Origin: Sarcocystis neurona | Taxonomy: Eukaryota > Apicomplexa > Conoidasida > Eucoccidiorida > Sarcocystidae | Reading direction: 5' to 3' | Assembly: GCA_000727475.1 (NCBI GenBank) | Contig: KL647295.1 | Span: forward strand, 2,688,476-2,752,475 | DNA length: 64,000 nt | Shown: in pieces, positions 34,180 to 46,322 of the stretch | Numbering within the stretch: the stretch's first letter is position 1 | Layout: the number at the start of each line of letters is the position of its first letter | Made by a program: the position numbers and the translations under genes | Notes under the pieces: generated by a model | The model's database searches: none | Seen by the model: the letters and a program-made list of their open reading frames with translations, nothing else | What the model was told of the DNA's origin: nothing

Positions 34180-36887
34180 CTAGGGAAAGGGAGAAGCCAC
34201 GGCGACACTGGCGTGTCCAGTGTGTGTCATGTTGCCTTCACTCGTCGTTTGGTCCCTGGTTTTGCCCTGAATTCGTTTTTTAGGACTACCAGAATTTCCT
34301 TGGTACACAGTTACAAGCCTTCGGGCGAACAGAGCAGCAAGCGAGTACCCGACAATACTTAGCGCCGCTGCAGCAACGTACGTCTGACAACTTCGTAGAA
34401 CGCCTTTAATTGAGGCTATTTGTTCCTCGTCTCTGGTAACCCGCAAAGACGCATGCAACTGGTATATGGTGTATGAACCCAACACTACCCAGAGCGTTTG
34501 GCCTAATGCCATACAAATGCCGAACACAGTGTAGAGCGCCAGGAAAGCGGGATCTGTACGCACAGAGCACAAGAGCCATACACGAATAATTTTACACAGA
34601 GGTAGTGCATGTATGTATATATGTACATACGTGTTCTTGTAGCAGAATAGATGTGACTCCGCAGTAACGAAAAGAGGTACGCAGAACCGACACCAAACAA
34701 GGTTGAACCTGTAAAGACACCGGTTCATGCAAGTATTATTACGACTCTGTTTGCTCACGTCTGCGTAGGCGTATGTAGCTGCATATGTTCGTGTATATAT
34801 GTTTCCATGTATTAGTCCTTGCACGTGCAGTGGGCAGAAGGCGAACAACTGCGCTTTTCCCACGTCACGCACAATGTTTTCCGTGACTTGTTTGGCACAC
34901 GGTAATCTATACATGTTAAAACACGCTTGCCGCTGGAGAAATTCATCACACACATACGACGTAAAGTGTCACGTGAAATTTTGTACCGATATGGTATTCT
35001 CGAAACCTCTACTGGTTTTTTAACGTCGTGCCAGTCGTAATTCTCTAATCAGGAGCTGTACGAGTGGAGTGGACGCAAGCGTTCTTTGACACGTCCGCTA
35101 CCGTGTATTGTTGGCAGGTATGTCTCTCATTCTCTGCGACGCATCCGTGTGAACAACTATAGATCAGACTTTCCATATCAGGCGGCGTGGCTGCACTGCC
35201 TAGCAAAGCCCCGTGATACGTAGCTCTACGCTCCAGTTCACACATTCGTAAAAGCATCTGTCTGATTATTTTCGACTCATCCTCTGTGCAGAGAGATGCA
35301 CGCGGCTGTGAACAATATCTTTCCTTTCAGCATTGTAATCTACCAACTCATGCTGTGACTACGTAAGGAGGACGGTGGTGGGACGTAGGAGTGCGTCTAC
35401 ATACTTATGTCGTATCTTAGGGATGCACATGTTCTACTGTTATTCTTCCTGTACCTCAGCAGTTAGCTGTCGTGTTACCATCATTTCCTGGTCAGAAGTT
35501 AGATGTCGCGTTACCATCATTTTCTAGTAAACCGGGAGTGGGGAAAAAGCATACATTTTAGCGTTTTTGTGTCTTCTGACTACGCGCAAGCGGCACGGTG
35601 TACAACTAGATGAGATGGAAAGAAGCGGGGATATACTTTTTTTAGAATCATGTTATTCTCTGCGTGGTTAGCATTTTTGTAGGCGGACGGAATGTCACAT
35701 GTTTAACATAGACGTGAACATACACGGAATCTGTTTGCAGCTGTCGACTTTTCACAGCTGCACGTAACGATAGAAATCGATGAGTCCATTTATATCTGTG
35801 AGGTCGTCAGAGTGGAGTTGTCGAGTCTGTTGTGTGGGTTCACTTCCTCTGTACACAGATGTGGCAAGCCTAGATCATGCAGCGGCCTTGCAAATTTTGA
35901 CACTTGTAAGTCACTTGAGGCGCAACTCTTCCCTGACACTGCTGAACACAACACGGTAGCGACTAGCTGAAGCTATCCTCGGGTTATACAACCTTTCTGA
36001 AGCGGATGTGGCGTTGCAGCTGTGGGGGACTGGGCGTCGTTGAGGAAGAACCATCTATGCGGTCGCACTCATTCTGTGAGGTGGAGAGATGTGTTGAACA
36101 ATGTGGCAACACAGGCGGCGTAGAACCCATTACTGGTGCATTACTTCCTAGAAAGGGCACACGTGTTAGCTCTGTACACTGCTGATACATACCTCGACTC
36201 ACATCGGAGTATTTTACATCCTACAGGCAGGTACGCAGTTCGCCACGAGCATTCACACCTGCGGTGTTCCTTTCTGCCACGAGCCCTACAAAGTGTAATG
36301 CGTATTTGTGCAGTTTTTGCTTTCCCTCTTACGCCCCCTTATCTTCATGCTGCTCTTTTGTTGTGAAGATACGTGTATTCTTTGTTTACCTGCCCCTGCT
36401 GCTGCCATCAAAAAGACTTACCTTCCTTCAGCACTCCGAAGAGTCCTACACCAAAAATTCCCACAGCAACTACGCACTCCAAAACGGACGCCACTACGCC
36501 GACGGGAGAATTTGAAATCCCGAGTGAAGCAACAAAACTTGCGAGCGAAAGGACTACACAGAAAACGGAGACCATCACTACCGCCTTAACTCTTTGACGA
36601 ACAACAGCTTCTCTGTCACTGTCGCTGTTGTTGCTGTTCCTACTGTTATTATTGCTGTCTGCGTTGTTGTTATTGTTGTCGCTTCTGCCGTTTCTGCGGA
36701 TTTGATTGCTGTTTTGTCTGTTGCTGCCGTTGTTGCTGTTGTGCTTGCAACGTTTGTTGTCGCTTGTTCTGGTGGATTCGTTTTCCTTGCCACAGTTGTG
36801 GGAATCGCCGAAACCAACTTCGTGCTCAACCACAGTAGAGGCCGAATACTCGCTGTCGCTCACATCCTCCTGCGTGCCCTCTGCCAT
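34180..36887 (-). CDS. Predicted four-TM membrane protein with Asn-rich N-terminus, four exons
   Basis: On the minus strand exons read as 36887-36422, 36147-35993, 35281-35242 and 34553-34180, summing to 344 residues in phase. The start is well supported: ATG at 36887 sits in GCCACCATGG and TAA TGA precede it in frame. Exon 1 has a strong GTAAGT donor and exon 2 a good pyrimidine-rich acceptor. The N-terminal 100 residues are hydrophilic and Asn/Ser-rich with NNNNN and NNN runs. Hydrophobic segments lie at about 102-121, 129-153, 222-246 and 278-300, with an acidic loop (RVTRDEEQ) between TM3 and TM4 and a basic 40-residue tail. The 40-base exon 3 and the GTTGTA donor of exon 2 are the weakest parts. 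No family was recognised; it may be a coccidian-specific integral membrane protein. Exons 1 and 4 are convincing, the linkage less so. Confidence 0.6.
35461..35532. repeat. Tandem duplication, 36-base period, in an intron of the four-TM gene
   Basis: Two adjacent copies of an AGTTAG(C/A)TGTCG(T/C)GTTACCATCATTT unit at 35461 and 35497 differ at a few positions. They fall in intron 2 of the minus-strand gene. Confidence 0.85.
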
Positions 36888-38054
36888 GGTGGCAAGGAGA
36901 CCTCTTCATTACCCACTCTTGAAAGGAGAAGGTAATTCGTCGAAAACCACCAACAGACACAGTGAGAGATGGATAAGAAGCAGCAAGAAGAGAGAGGGAA
37001 GCACGAATAAAGGAGATGACCCGGCGGTAGTTCCGAGAAAGCCGAAGCTTAAGCAAGGGTAAAGGGAGAAGGCGCAGCAGGAACACGAGGCAAACGAAAG
37101 GGCGTAGCCACTGGCAACTGAGGACGAGTCAGTACTGGCAGGATTGACACGCCGTCTGAGATGTGCCCTGTGAACGCAGTGCGGAAGCTTTTCTGCGAAA
37201 ATGAAAAGACGCAGGCTTAGAAGCCTTTCCGACGTAACTTGGGCTGTCCCGGAACCAACAACGCGTGCGAATGTGTACGCAAGCGCACAGGATTACATAC
37301 GTTTGCGATACACACGTCGTCACACGGGCGACACAACTTTGCCGGTAATAGGCACCTGATGCTGCAGGCCAGCAGAAATGACTTCCCACAGACCATTTGC
37401 AAAAGAAGGAATAATTGTTCTCCGGGGGGACGAATACACCTAAGCAGCTGGAGAAGCAGTAGCCGATGTGTACCACCGTATCTCGGAGAAGAGTAAATTA
37501 CAAACGTATACATGTATATATACGTAGATGCGTAGATGGCGCAGCCCCTCTATTAGGCGTCGTGCAGCCTTATCATCAACAGCGTAAAGCATTATATATG
37601 TACATGTATTATTCATATAGATATATATATATATATGTTTATGAGAGCCTGTACAGAGAGTTTAAATGTGTGCCGATGAGAGCCACACTGTCTGATAACA
37701 AATCAGTGGAGGTACACAGAGATCCAAAGTCGCAAAAAATATAACGGAGGGCTCCGATCGCTTTACTCAGCAGGGGAGACGAGAATGTGTGTGTGGACTC
37801 GTACATACGTTCCGTGCTTCAACAGTATATATGTGCACATGCGTAAGCTGCTAACTTGCGTTACCGTGCGCAACATCTCCACAAATCCAGTCCTGGTTTC
37901 ACGTCCCCGGAGCGTGTATACAGAGCGCTACAGTACTCTGTGAGGAATTACTACCTACTGTATACACCTTACCGCACACGTACAGACACCCGTGGCTACG
38001 TTTTACTTCTTGCCGTTGAGCTGTGAACTTTTCCACGCTCAGCAACCAACAACT

Positions 38055-38198
38055 ATTCCTGCACTGCCCACGGCAATTTTTAACAGCTTACACACATGCT
38101 GGCAAAAAAGGATCCGACTAAACACTACTACTGCGCCGCCCACGGTAATTTTTGGCAAGTTACACACATGCTGACAAAAAAGGCACCCGACTTGTGTA
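38055..38198. repeat. Tandem duplication, 72-base period
   Basis: Two copies, about 38055-38126 and 38127-38198, share GCCCACGG(C/T)AATTTTT, TTACACACATGCTG and CAAAAAAGG, with scattered differences. No gene is affected in the present model. Confidence 0.85.
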
Positions 38199-38599
38199 GA
38201 GTGAAGCATAGCGGGGCCCAGAATAGGCGCATGCGTGCCAATATTCTGTGCGTATACGTTTGCATGTTGAAATATAAACCGCACACACTGATTCGTCGTC
38301 CGTCTCCTCTCCGTGCTCATTCGTCCGTACACCCGTTCCCTGCATACCCGCATACACGTACATAAATAAAACCAGTCATGATACATGCCTGTTGGAAACA
38401 ATTTGAAATCGTGAATCTTTCCCTGTGATCTTTTCGCTAGTGCTGCCTGCTCATAATGCTCTCGCGCACCCTGAGGGTCCCCTGTGGGGATCCACAGCTA
38501 GGCAAAGGTTCCTGATAGTTTACAAAAACGCAACAAAAGGTGTCCTCACGCACAGGACAGAAGGGGTTTTGTAGATATGTAGAAACCGCCAGCGTAATT

Positions 38600-39060
38600 C
38601 ATGCGGTTAGAACAAATGCGCCGTTTCAAGGAGTACTGAAGATTCTAGGAGTACGAATGGTAGTAGTTGGGTGAGAATTCTAACGGGAAGTCTTAACGGT
38701 AATAGGACTAACCTGCAGCGCGCGCACTTAGCCGTAGAAGTGGCCGCTATGATAGTAATAACGGTGGACGGGATTTGCTGGATAAGATTCATCGGTCGTA
38801 CGGCGACGTAATAGCGCAAGACGCAGCAGCAGTAAACACGGAAGGCACGAGGTCTGGGAGTGGGCTAATAGTCTTACCAAGAGGAGTAGATATCTACGGA
38901 GTAAGACTACCCCTGTAGGTCGCAAGGGCACCCGAAGTTCTCGTATGTAGTGGTCCACATCCCACTAATAGCAACAAAACGTGCACACATAGTAGGAGTG
39001 ACCGCAATGAGAATAAGAGGAATGAAAATGATAGATGTTCCTAGGTAATCACCGCAATAT
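38600..39060. repeat. Degenerate GTA/ATA triplet block
   Basis: A third stretch, after 1-785 and 28990-29335, in which GTA, ATA and AGT triplets recur at irregular spacing with many substitutions. It is more eroded than the other two and is called from overall texture rather than from an array of perfect units. Confidence 0.45.
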
Positions 39061-39873
39061 CAGTAGCGAGCCGCTGCGTGAACGGCAAAGCGACCAAAAA
39101 TAGCTATACTTGTAAATCTTACGAGAACAGACCTGCGGCACTGATAACTGTTGTTGATGTTGTGGGAACAGTAGTCGCAGAAGGAACAGTGAGAAGAGCG
39201 TAAGCGTTTACGAGTGAATCCCGCCCGATTAACGCTTATGTTAGTTCTATATGCAGTGAGCGTACAAATCCTCTAAACCTACAGGTATGGTTCTCCAGGA
39301 AGGATGTCTTAGCACATACTGGGTACTTCACACAATTGCGAATAAAAAAGTGGTAAATAAGTACGATGGCCTCCACCCCGATGACACTTTACTTCAGTTT
39401 TTCTGAAAGCGAAGCGTGCGCCCGAAATCTAGACTACCTGAAGATAATGAAAGATGACACGAAAATGCCACTTTCACAGGATCAACCGGCATTGTGGACG
39501 CATTTCGTGTGCTTGTCCGTCGTGTGTGGTTTCCTTTGAAAAATAATCCTTCTACAACTCAAACGTGTCGAAGCGAAGACCAGCTGCGAAGCTTAGACAG
39601 ATTTCACGGTAGACATCTATGTTTAAGGGTGTTCAATACATATGCTAGTTCATCCTGAGCTTCGCAAGTCGTATAGAACGGCTTGCTTCCAACTTTTGTT
39701 GCGCGACAACACAAGTGTGAGGTCATTACACTATGCGGGTCTCTCTTCGTGACCAACGAACCCCCCTGCGCAAAAATTTTACCGATATTTCTCTGCAGGA
39801 CGTGGTCTGTAGTACGCTGATTCCTTTTCGCCATTGAACCACTGCTGCAAAGTTACAGATTTCGCTTGCTCCT

Positions 39874-39995
39874 TTGCTGCTCCGTTTCAACGTGTAGACT
39901 ATCGAAACAGTTGCCCGTAGGCATTTGAATCTGCTTGCTGCTCCGTTTCATCGTGTAGACTATCGAAACAGTTACCGGTAGGCATTTAGATCTGC
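39874..39995. repeat. Tandem duplication, 61-base period
   Basis: Copies at 39874-39934 and 39935-39995 both read TTGCTGCTCCGTTTCA, CGTGTAGACTATCGAAACAG and GTAGGCATTT in order, with only a handful of differences. It is the best conserved of the short duplications in 35-40 kb. Confidence 0.9.
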
Positions 39996-41779
39996 ATGCC
40001 CATCACCACCCGATGAATTTTGAGCCTTTGTAGACAGGGTAACTGCGCACGTTTTGCACTTTAACATCAGGGTATATCTGCGTATAATCCGGGAGTCAAC
40101 CCCGCGCCGGCCACGTTCACCTGTTTACTTCTCTGTGTATATCTCTGTACTTTCAGAACAGCAGCTTCTTCGTGTATATATATATATATACATATAGATG
40201 TTTAGCGTAATTACACTGTGGCGCAAATTCGCCTAACTGAGACTCTCCTGCTACCGAATACACCGCCGCGTGTGCTATGTACATACACGTATGCTTACTG
40301 GTAATATACATCCGTCATACACGTAAGTATGCGTTTTAATTACTACGTCTCAGAGGAGCTACACGTAATCGCACGAGGTATGTATCTCTTGTAGTTGGCT
40401 GTTGTATCCTGTCAGCGAAGTTCGCCGGTTGAACCTATCTGCACCTCCGTACCAATATGAGGAGGGGTTTTCTATGTTTCGCGAGTGCAAGGAAGTAGTT
40501 AGCAGTAGCAGCAGCAGCAAAGGTGGAAGTCGTCGTTGTAGCGGCTGCGAGAAAACGCGAGACACAGAGCAGCTGGGGCAGCTGCAGTAGCAGCAGAAAA
40601 TCAAGAGATAGACGCAGCTGCAGCAGTATCAGCAGACGTGTGCCTCCGCAGGAGAACGGCTCCGCCACTGGCAACAGTAAGAGAGGCACACGTCTGTCAC
40701 CCGAAGAAGGGGGAACAGCAGCGCCTGCCTGCGTAGCAGCGTCACGGCGACACGAAGGAGTACACTTTTTCGACCAGCTTTCATTCCACTGTGAAGGAGA
40801 AAATACGCAGAACGAACAGACTGGTGAATCTCTTTCCGATCGCTTCCTGCGTCCGTGCACACTGTAACAAATACGCATACCGATGTATAATGCGCCTGTA
40901 AATGTGAAACCTTTGACCAATTATGCTCGCAGGCATACGTCCACATACACGTATATGTGTATAGATGTGAGGATGCGCTTTCCTGGTGTACACATGTACA
41001 CAGCAGCACTAACAGTGTGACACAAGACTAATACATGCTTGAACGGATATTTTTGTATGCCTTCGTGTGTCTGTGTGTACGTGCATCCTAACATCGTCCC
41101 CTAATATATACACACGTCTGTACGCCTAGATGCCTCTACGGGCCTCCACAAATCTGTAAAATGCTAATAACCTTGCACAAAAAGGTGCCAGAAATCTTTC
41201 GCAAAACTCCACCTTCGAGTCGTTGCCACCTATACCGGCTCGACATTACGCGTACACGGTTCTTCTACCGACATACACCTACAAACACGCAGATAAATAC
41301 GTATACGAAGAAGTTTACGAACACACATGTAAGTACGTATGTGACCGAATAATATGTACGTATTTTTCGCTGTTTTAATACACTTTTATCTTACGCCTAC
41401 AAATATACGAGTGCTGCATTTTGAGGTCGAAGAGAGAAATCTTTACACACAAACGTGTGTGTATTGTATGCATATACATACATATGCACATGGTACACGA
41501 TTTTGGACATGCGCACACGTATACACTTCATAAAAAAACGGACTTCCACACACGCACACAAATACACATATATACGCAGTGTGCACCTATGCACGTGTCC
41601 ATATACCCATGGCATCTGTCTCCTCGCGCCTCTCTCTCTCGCTGTATACATAGATAAGCATAGACAAACAAGCATTGATTTGATACAAATGAATTTCGGA
41701 AGATTTAGGGACATGCAAATCTACACAGCCGTGCGGAGGTATTCGTATATGCTTACGTAGACTCCCCCGTGCCTACACG

Positions 41780-42149
41780 TACATGCAGACATGTAGAAGA
41801 AGCCACACAGATACAGACGCAGACAGAGATACACATACATACATACACACAAACATATCTGTCATACGTATCGCTGCGTAGCCCGACAAAAAAGAGGAAT
41901 TTTTTTCGCACGCTTACCCATCAGCCTTGCATATGTTTCCTCTGTGCAAACGTACGCTCCAAAGTCATGCTCCAAGACAGACCTATAGATGTATATACTT
42001 GTAAGGAATTAAACACAGTACATACTTGCTCTCACTCAAGTGTCGACGTATGCGTTGACACGCACACACGTATGTATTTGAATTTTCTAATGCGCATACA
42101 TATATATATTATTTGTAACTGTTATACACATATGGATACACAAATATGC

Positions 42150-42182
<33 letters not shown>

Positions 42183-43060
42183 AAACCATACAAATATATA
42201 CACAGACATCTACACACTCACTTCTCTTTCTCCCTTCACATGTATATATATATATATATATATATAGATCTCGCGTTTTATAGACGAATATGTATACATT
42301 TATATATGTGTGTTTCCGCCTTCATACATCTACACAAGTATGAAAAAATGTGCCTCCTCACGCGTATACACGTACCTGGACATCTATACGTACGTCGATA
42401 CATCCACCCATCACATATATATATAAAACACGTCAGCTTCAAATATATTAATATATACACATAAACGTCCGTACCATCACATATATGTGTACATATATAT
42501 GTACATACACACACGCCTACGTATATATATGTATATATATGCAAACTTTCTCTGCAGATATATGTACGCAGAGAGAAAGAGAGAGGAAACCTGCAGTGTC
42601 CAAGAAGTGCGTGGTCAGCAGGGATATACACAGACACACGTGTATCGACGAAATCGAGGAAAATAGATCTAGAGAAAGATGAAATATCAGAGCAGATCGA
42701 AGCGCTCTTTGATATATCCCGAAAGAATTTCATACGTCCCTCTCTCTCTTTATATATATATATGAATGTCACGTACGTGTACATACATATATATACATAT
42801 TTGTGTCTAATCTGTCTGTGTACACACTTCAGAAAATGTATGCACTATTTACGTCGCATATGTATACATATATATACTCATGTTTAATCTGTCTCTCTGT
42901 CTCTCTACACATATATATGTATATATAAATGTCGCGCAGGTGTATATGGACATTTGTGTGTAGTCTTTCTGTGTATCCACTTCAGAAAATGTATGTACTA
43001 TTTACGCCGCATACACGTATACGTATGTACGAAGATATACGGACTCATGTGTAATGTGTC
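41780..43060. repeat. Mixed TATATG/ACACAC microsatellites
   Basis: Alternating ACACAC, ACATAC, TATATA and TATATG units with short unique spacers, including a pure TA run near 42243-42266. Long frames on both strands (for example 41769-42464) are Tyr/Ile/His/Thr-rich readings of the repeat and are not genes. Confidence 0.85.
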
Positions 43061-43071
43061 TCCTTCTATAG

Positions 43072-44575
43072 GTGTGGACTGCAGAGAAGCTCTGTAGTAT
43101 TAATTGGTGAAGTTTTGGCGTGGAAGAGGAGTAGGAGTTCTTTCCGCAAGAAAAAGGCGGCGGCGACAGACAGAAATCCCTCCTACGGATGGGTGGAAGG
43201 AACGCGTACTTTTCAGAGGGCCGCATACACACTCGACGTTGTTCTGCAGGACCCAAAACTGTTGCTGCCCGTAAAGATACACACATATACAAAGAGGGAC
43301 GCTATGTCCTTCAACACATTACATACATACCAACATACACCTCCGTACATACACATATATATATGCAGCACAAATGAATACAAGCACACACACACACACA
43401 CACAGGTACAGACAGAAAGTACACATTCCTTCTAGTATACCTACCGGCGTCTCCGGGTATCTCCACCATACATATATATGTTATAATGCGTATAGAAACA
43501 TAATACGTGTCTATACTGCTGGATAGAGAGACACCGGTGGATAGAGAGATATAGACAGATATAGACATAGACAGACTAAATGCCCAGCAGGTAGACACAC
43601 CTATACGCATCCAGAGAGCAGACACACAAACATGCGTGTAGACAGGAAGATATTCCCAAGAGATAAATAGAGAAATAAAAAATAGATCGTATATGTCCTG
43701 CATAAACACATATATGGACGGACAGATGAAAGCAGATACAGAGAGGGAAATAGACAGATGGACCCCTCATGTTCGCGCATATATACATACTACAGATACA
43801 GGAGACCGCATGCACACCTCTATACATAAATGTGGATAGGTCCATACACACATATATATATGTGTGTAGCAGGAGAAACAGATAGACAAATAGACAGTTC
43901 GACCACGTATATGAAGAGAAAGGGAAAGTTCTTCGTGGACACCTGCCGACCATCCGTTTTATCAACAGAGCCGCTGCCGACGCCGCCAGGCAGCAAATCC
44001 CCCCCACCGCCGCAGCAGGTGAACTCTACTTTCTGCTGCTTTTTTTCTCGAGATTGCAATCCCGTAGAAATGCGACCCGATGACTAAACTTCTTCACATG
44101 AAAGCGCCCCTACTTCGCGGCGAAGTCTGGGGCAGTCTCTCTGCCCCTCTGATGGCCCTAATACTACACACGCACATATCTATCTCTCCACCAACACATG
44201 CATGTGAACGCATGCACCTGTGTACTTCACGACCAGCATGTACACACATACAGATACTGATGCAGTCGTGGGTTCACCGACCAACACACATATATGTACA
44301 GACGCCCATGGATGTCTCCCGACCACCATCCCTATATATATATGCCCATATATAATAGGGACCGGTGCAGCAAAGCTTTGTGTGTCTGTCTTCCGGAAGG
44401 TTACGCCCGAGTGTTGTCTGCTGTTTTTAAGAGAGGCAGCGGCCGCAACAGCGCTGCAGCGAGGGACAGCAAAGACGCACGTAGATGTGCGGCAGCACAT
44501 GCGTCGGGCCCTCCAGGCGCAGTACTTGCAGTCAAACGACCTGCCACAGGACCTTCTATCGAAGAAGTTGCCGAC
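43072..44575 (+). CDS. Partial candidate gene, two exons, function unknown
   Basis: Two stretches look like exons of one plus-strand gene. The first, from an acceptor at 43071 (or 43084) to a GTAAAG donor after 43272, has balanced composition (GEVLAWKRSRSSFRKKK, then YTLDVVLQDPKLLLP). The second, from about 44436 after a pyrimidine-rich tract to a possible donor at 44576, is phase-compatible and contains VRQHMRRALQAQYLQSN. No domain was recognised. The initiation codon and the 3' exons were not found; a third segment near 45056 could follow in more than one frame. Short charged helices suggest a small soluble protein. It is included because composition and splice borders contrast sharply with the surrounding microsatellite DNA, but it could be a pseudogene or part of a larger transcript. 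Confidence 0.3.
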
Positions 44576-44689
44576 GTACATATTTGTGTATGTGTGTGTA
44601 TATGTGTATACTACACACAGACAGACAGAGGCACACACGTGGATCCCTACTATCACAGGAAGTGCTGCAGAACAAAAATTCACACACTT

Positions 44690-45060
44690 CTTCTCCTATT
44701 CCTTCTCCTCGCTTCGTCTTTGGGCCGCGTCTCCTTCGGCTTCTTCTTGTCGTTGCTGTCGTCTTCTCCACCTGTTTGCGGGTCACTTCTCTCTGCAGTT
44801 GCTGCTCGTTCTGCCGTCTCCTCTCCGTCTTCTTCTCCTTCTTCTCTGCCTTTTCTGGCGTCTCCTCCTCTCTGTCTCGTCTCCCCGCGTCCCCACACAT
44901 TTCTTCAGTCGCCACGTCTCTTCCCTTCTTCTCCATTAAATGCGCTCTCGCCGTCTCCGTCTCCGTCTCTCTGTGCCCCTCTGCCTGCCGCTGTCTGTGT
45001 GCCTCTGTGTGTGTGTGCGTGTCTCGCCGTCGTTGTCTGCCTCTGTCTGCCAGCGTTACA
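44690..45060 (+). repeat. CT-rich low-complexity tract
   Basis: Pyrimidine-rich plus strand made of TCTCCGTCTC and CTCTGTGTG units, open in several frames as Ser/Leu/Cys. The same texture occurs in the leader and introns of the helicase gene. It may serve as an intron polypyrimidine region for the candidate gene upstream, but no coding role is seen. Confidence 0.7.
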
Positions 45061-45184
45061 GCGTTAGATGCAGAAGCTGCGGCGTCTTTGCCCCCACGTG
45101 CGGCGAGGCACGGCAGCACGGCACCGTCGGCAGCCGCTGCCTTTCTTGAGCCGCCTTCTTTTGACGGCGCTTTGTTCTCCTCTC

Positions 45185-45563
45185 CCATGTTGCTGCTGCT
45201 GCTGCGACAAAGGGCGCTATTCTGCTGCTCCAGTGTCACTGCTGCTGCTCCTCATCCTCTGCCGCAGCTGCTGGGAAGGTGCTGCTGCTGCTGTTGCAGT
45301 TTCTCTGCTGCAGCCTTCTCCTTCTCCTGCTGCTGCTGCTCTCTGCTGCTGCTGTGTGACATGCGGTTGCTGCTGCACTACGCCTGCAAATTCAACACGG
45401 ACCGTCACGACCACCACGTGCTGCTCCTGCTGTTGCTGCTGCGTGGGTGGGTGCTGCCATCTGCGGTGGCTTTCCAAGGGAAAACGCGTGTGGTCCACTG
45501 AAGCAGCTACACTGCCTGCGACGGGTGGACCCACTTTTTCTTCGTTTTCTTCTTCTTCCTCTT
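45185..45563 (+). repeat. CTG triplet tract downstream of the VMA21-like gene
   Basis: CTG/GCT triplets with CTC and CTT interruptions. The tract continues into the C-terminal coding part of the minus-strand VMA21-like gene as far as about 45800, where the reverse complement is read as Gln and Ala codons. Downstream of that gene's stop (45566-45564) it is non-coding in the present model. Confidence 0.75.
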
Positions 45564-46322
45564 CTAGATTTCCTTCTTCCCCTCGGTGTGCGCTACTGAC
45601 GCATATTGATGTTGTTCTGGGGCTGCTGCTGCTCCTGCTGCTCCTCCTCCTGACTCTCCTTTTTCCCCTTCCGGGCCTACTGCTGCTGTTGCTGTTCGCA
45701 GGCATGCTGATGGTGCTGCTGCTGCTTCTCTGTGCTGCTGCTGCTGCTGTGGATGCTGCTGCGCTATCAGGCGCCAGTCAGCAACCTCCTCCCTGTACGC
45801 TGTGTAGGCGTAAGAGAGGGCGATTAAGTTGACAGAAATGACAGCAGCAACGGCAGCCCAGTGTCGTGCTGCTGCTGCTGCTCGAGCTCTCATGTTTTCT
45901 TCATTTACTCCTGTTGCTGCTGTTCCTCCTCCTCCTTCGGTCGGATCCCCCCACACGTACAGCAGCAGTTCGGGCAACAGCAGCACCACGGCGACCGGCA
46001 CCGCCGCAAGGACAAAAGCAAAGAAGAGAAACTGCCGCAGAACTTGTCTATTTTCTTCGTGCTGAAGAATAGACTGCAGGACGCGGCCGTAAGGCACCCC
46101 CTGTCGCTGTCGCCAGAAAAACAAACTCTGTCCTGCTGTTTCTCTGCCAGCAGCAGCAGCAGCTCCTTGGGCCGGGCGGCAAGGAGAGGCAGCAGCAGCG
46201 GCAGCAGCAGAAACGGCAGCAGCAGCAGCAGAAGACGTCGTCGCATCACCAGGAGAAGAAGCAGCAGCAGGAGACGCTGCGGAAGCTACTCCGTCCTCGT
46301 TATTCACCCGAGATCTTCTCAT
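45564..46322 (-). CDS. VMA21-like V-ATPase assembly protein, single exon
   Basis: A single uninterrupted frame of 252 residues on the minus strand. The ATG at 46322 is chosen because the frame upstream is pyrimidine-rich leader-like sequence. It has two hydrophobic segments, about 97-124 (FLFFAFVLAAVPVAVVLL) and 154-176 (AVISVNLIALSYAYTAY), separated by a short Gly-rich loop. VMA21 family members are small ER proteins with exactly this hairpin, in which TM2 carries a VN-x-A/L-x-YxYxA pattern close to the one here, and they escort assembly of the V-ATPase Vo sector. The usual family length is about 80-120 residues; this one adds about 80 Ala/Ser-rich residues at the N-terminus and a Gln/Ala/Gly-rich tail, both from CAG/CTG-type codons. 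A different two-TM protein is possible because the family signature is weak. Confidence 0.6.
   Translation of the reverse strand: MRRSRVNNEDGVASAASPAAASSPGDATTSSAAAAAVSAAAAAAASPCRPAQGAAAAAGRETAGQSLFFWRQRQGVPYGRVLQSILQHEENRQVLRQFLFFAFVLAAVPVAVVLLLPELLLYVWGDPTEGGGGTAATGVNEENMRARAAAAARHWAAVAAVISVNLIALSYAYTAYREEVADWRLIAQQHPQQQQQHREAAAAPSACLRTATAAVGPEGEKGESGGGAAGAAAAPEQHQYASVAHTEGKKEI

Larger units (their letters stand above)
36888..43071. other. Intergenic interval rich in short duplications and microsatellites
   Basis: No gene could be supported. It begins upstream of the four-TM gene start, so its promoter should be close to 36900-37100, but no element is recognised. CAG triplets at 40505-40640 open frames on both strands (40435-40920 minus, 40523-40867 plus) without a domain. 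A minus-strand 76-codon ORF at 39834-39604 is unassigned. TATATG and ACAC microsatellites fill much of 41400-43060. Confidence 0.45.

Noticed and set aside
44485..45832. Plus-strand ORFs of 254-338 codons rich in Leu, Cys and Ser
   Set aside because: These are readings of CT-rich and CTG tracts; the part past 45564 lies opposite the VMA21-like gene, whose hairpin is far more protein-like.
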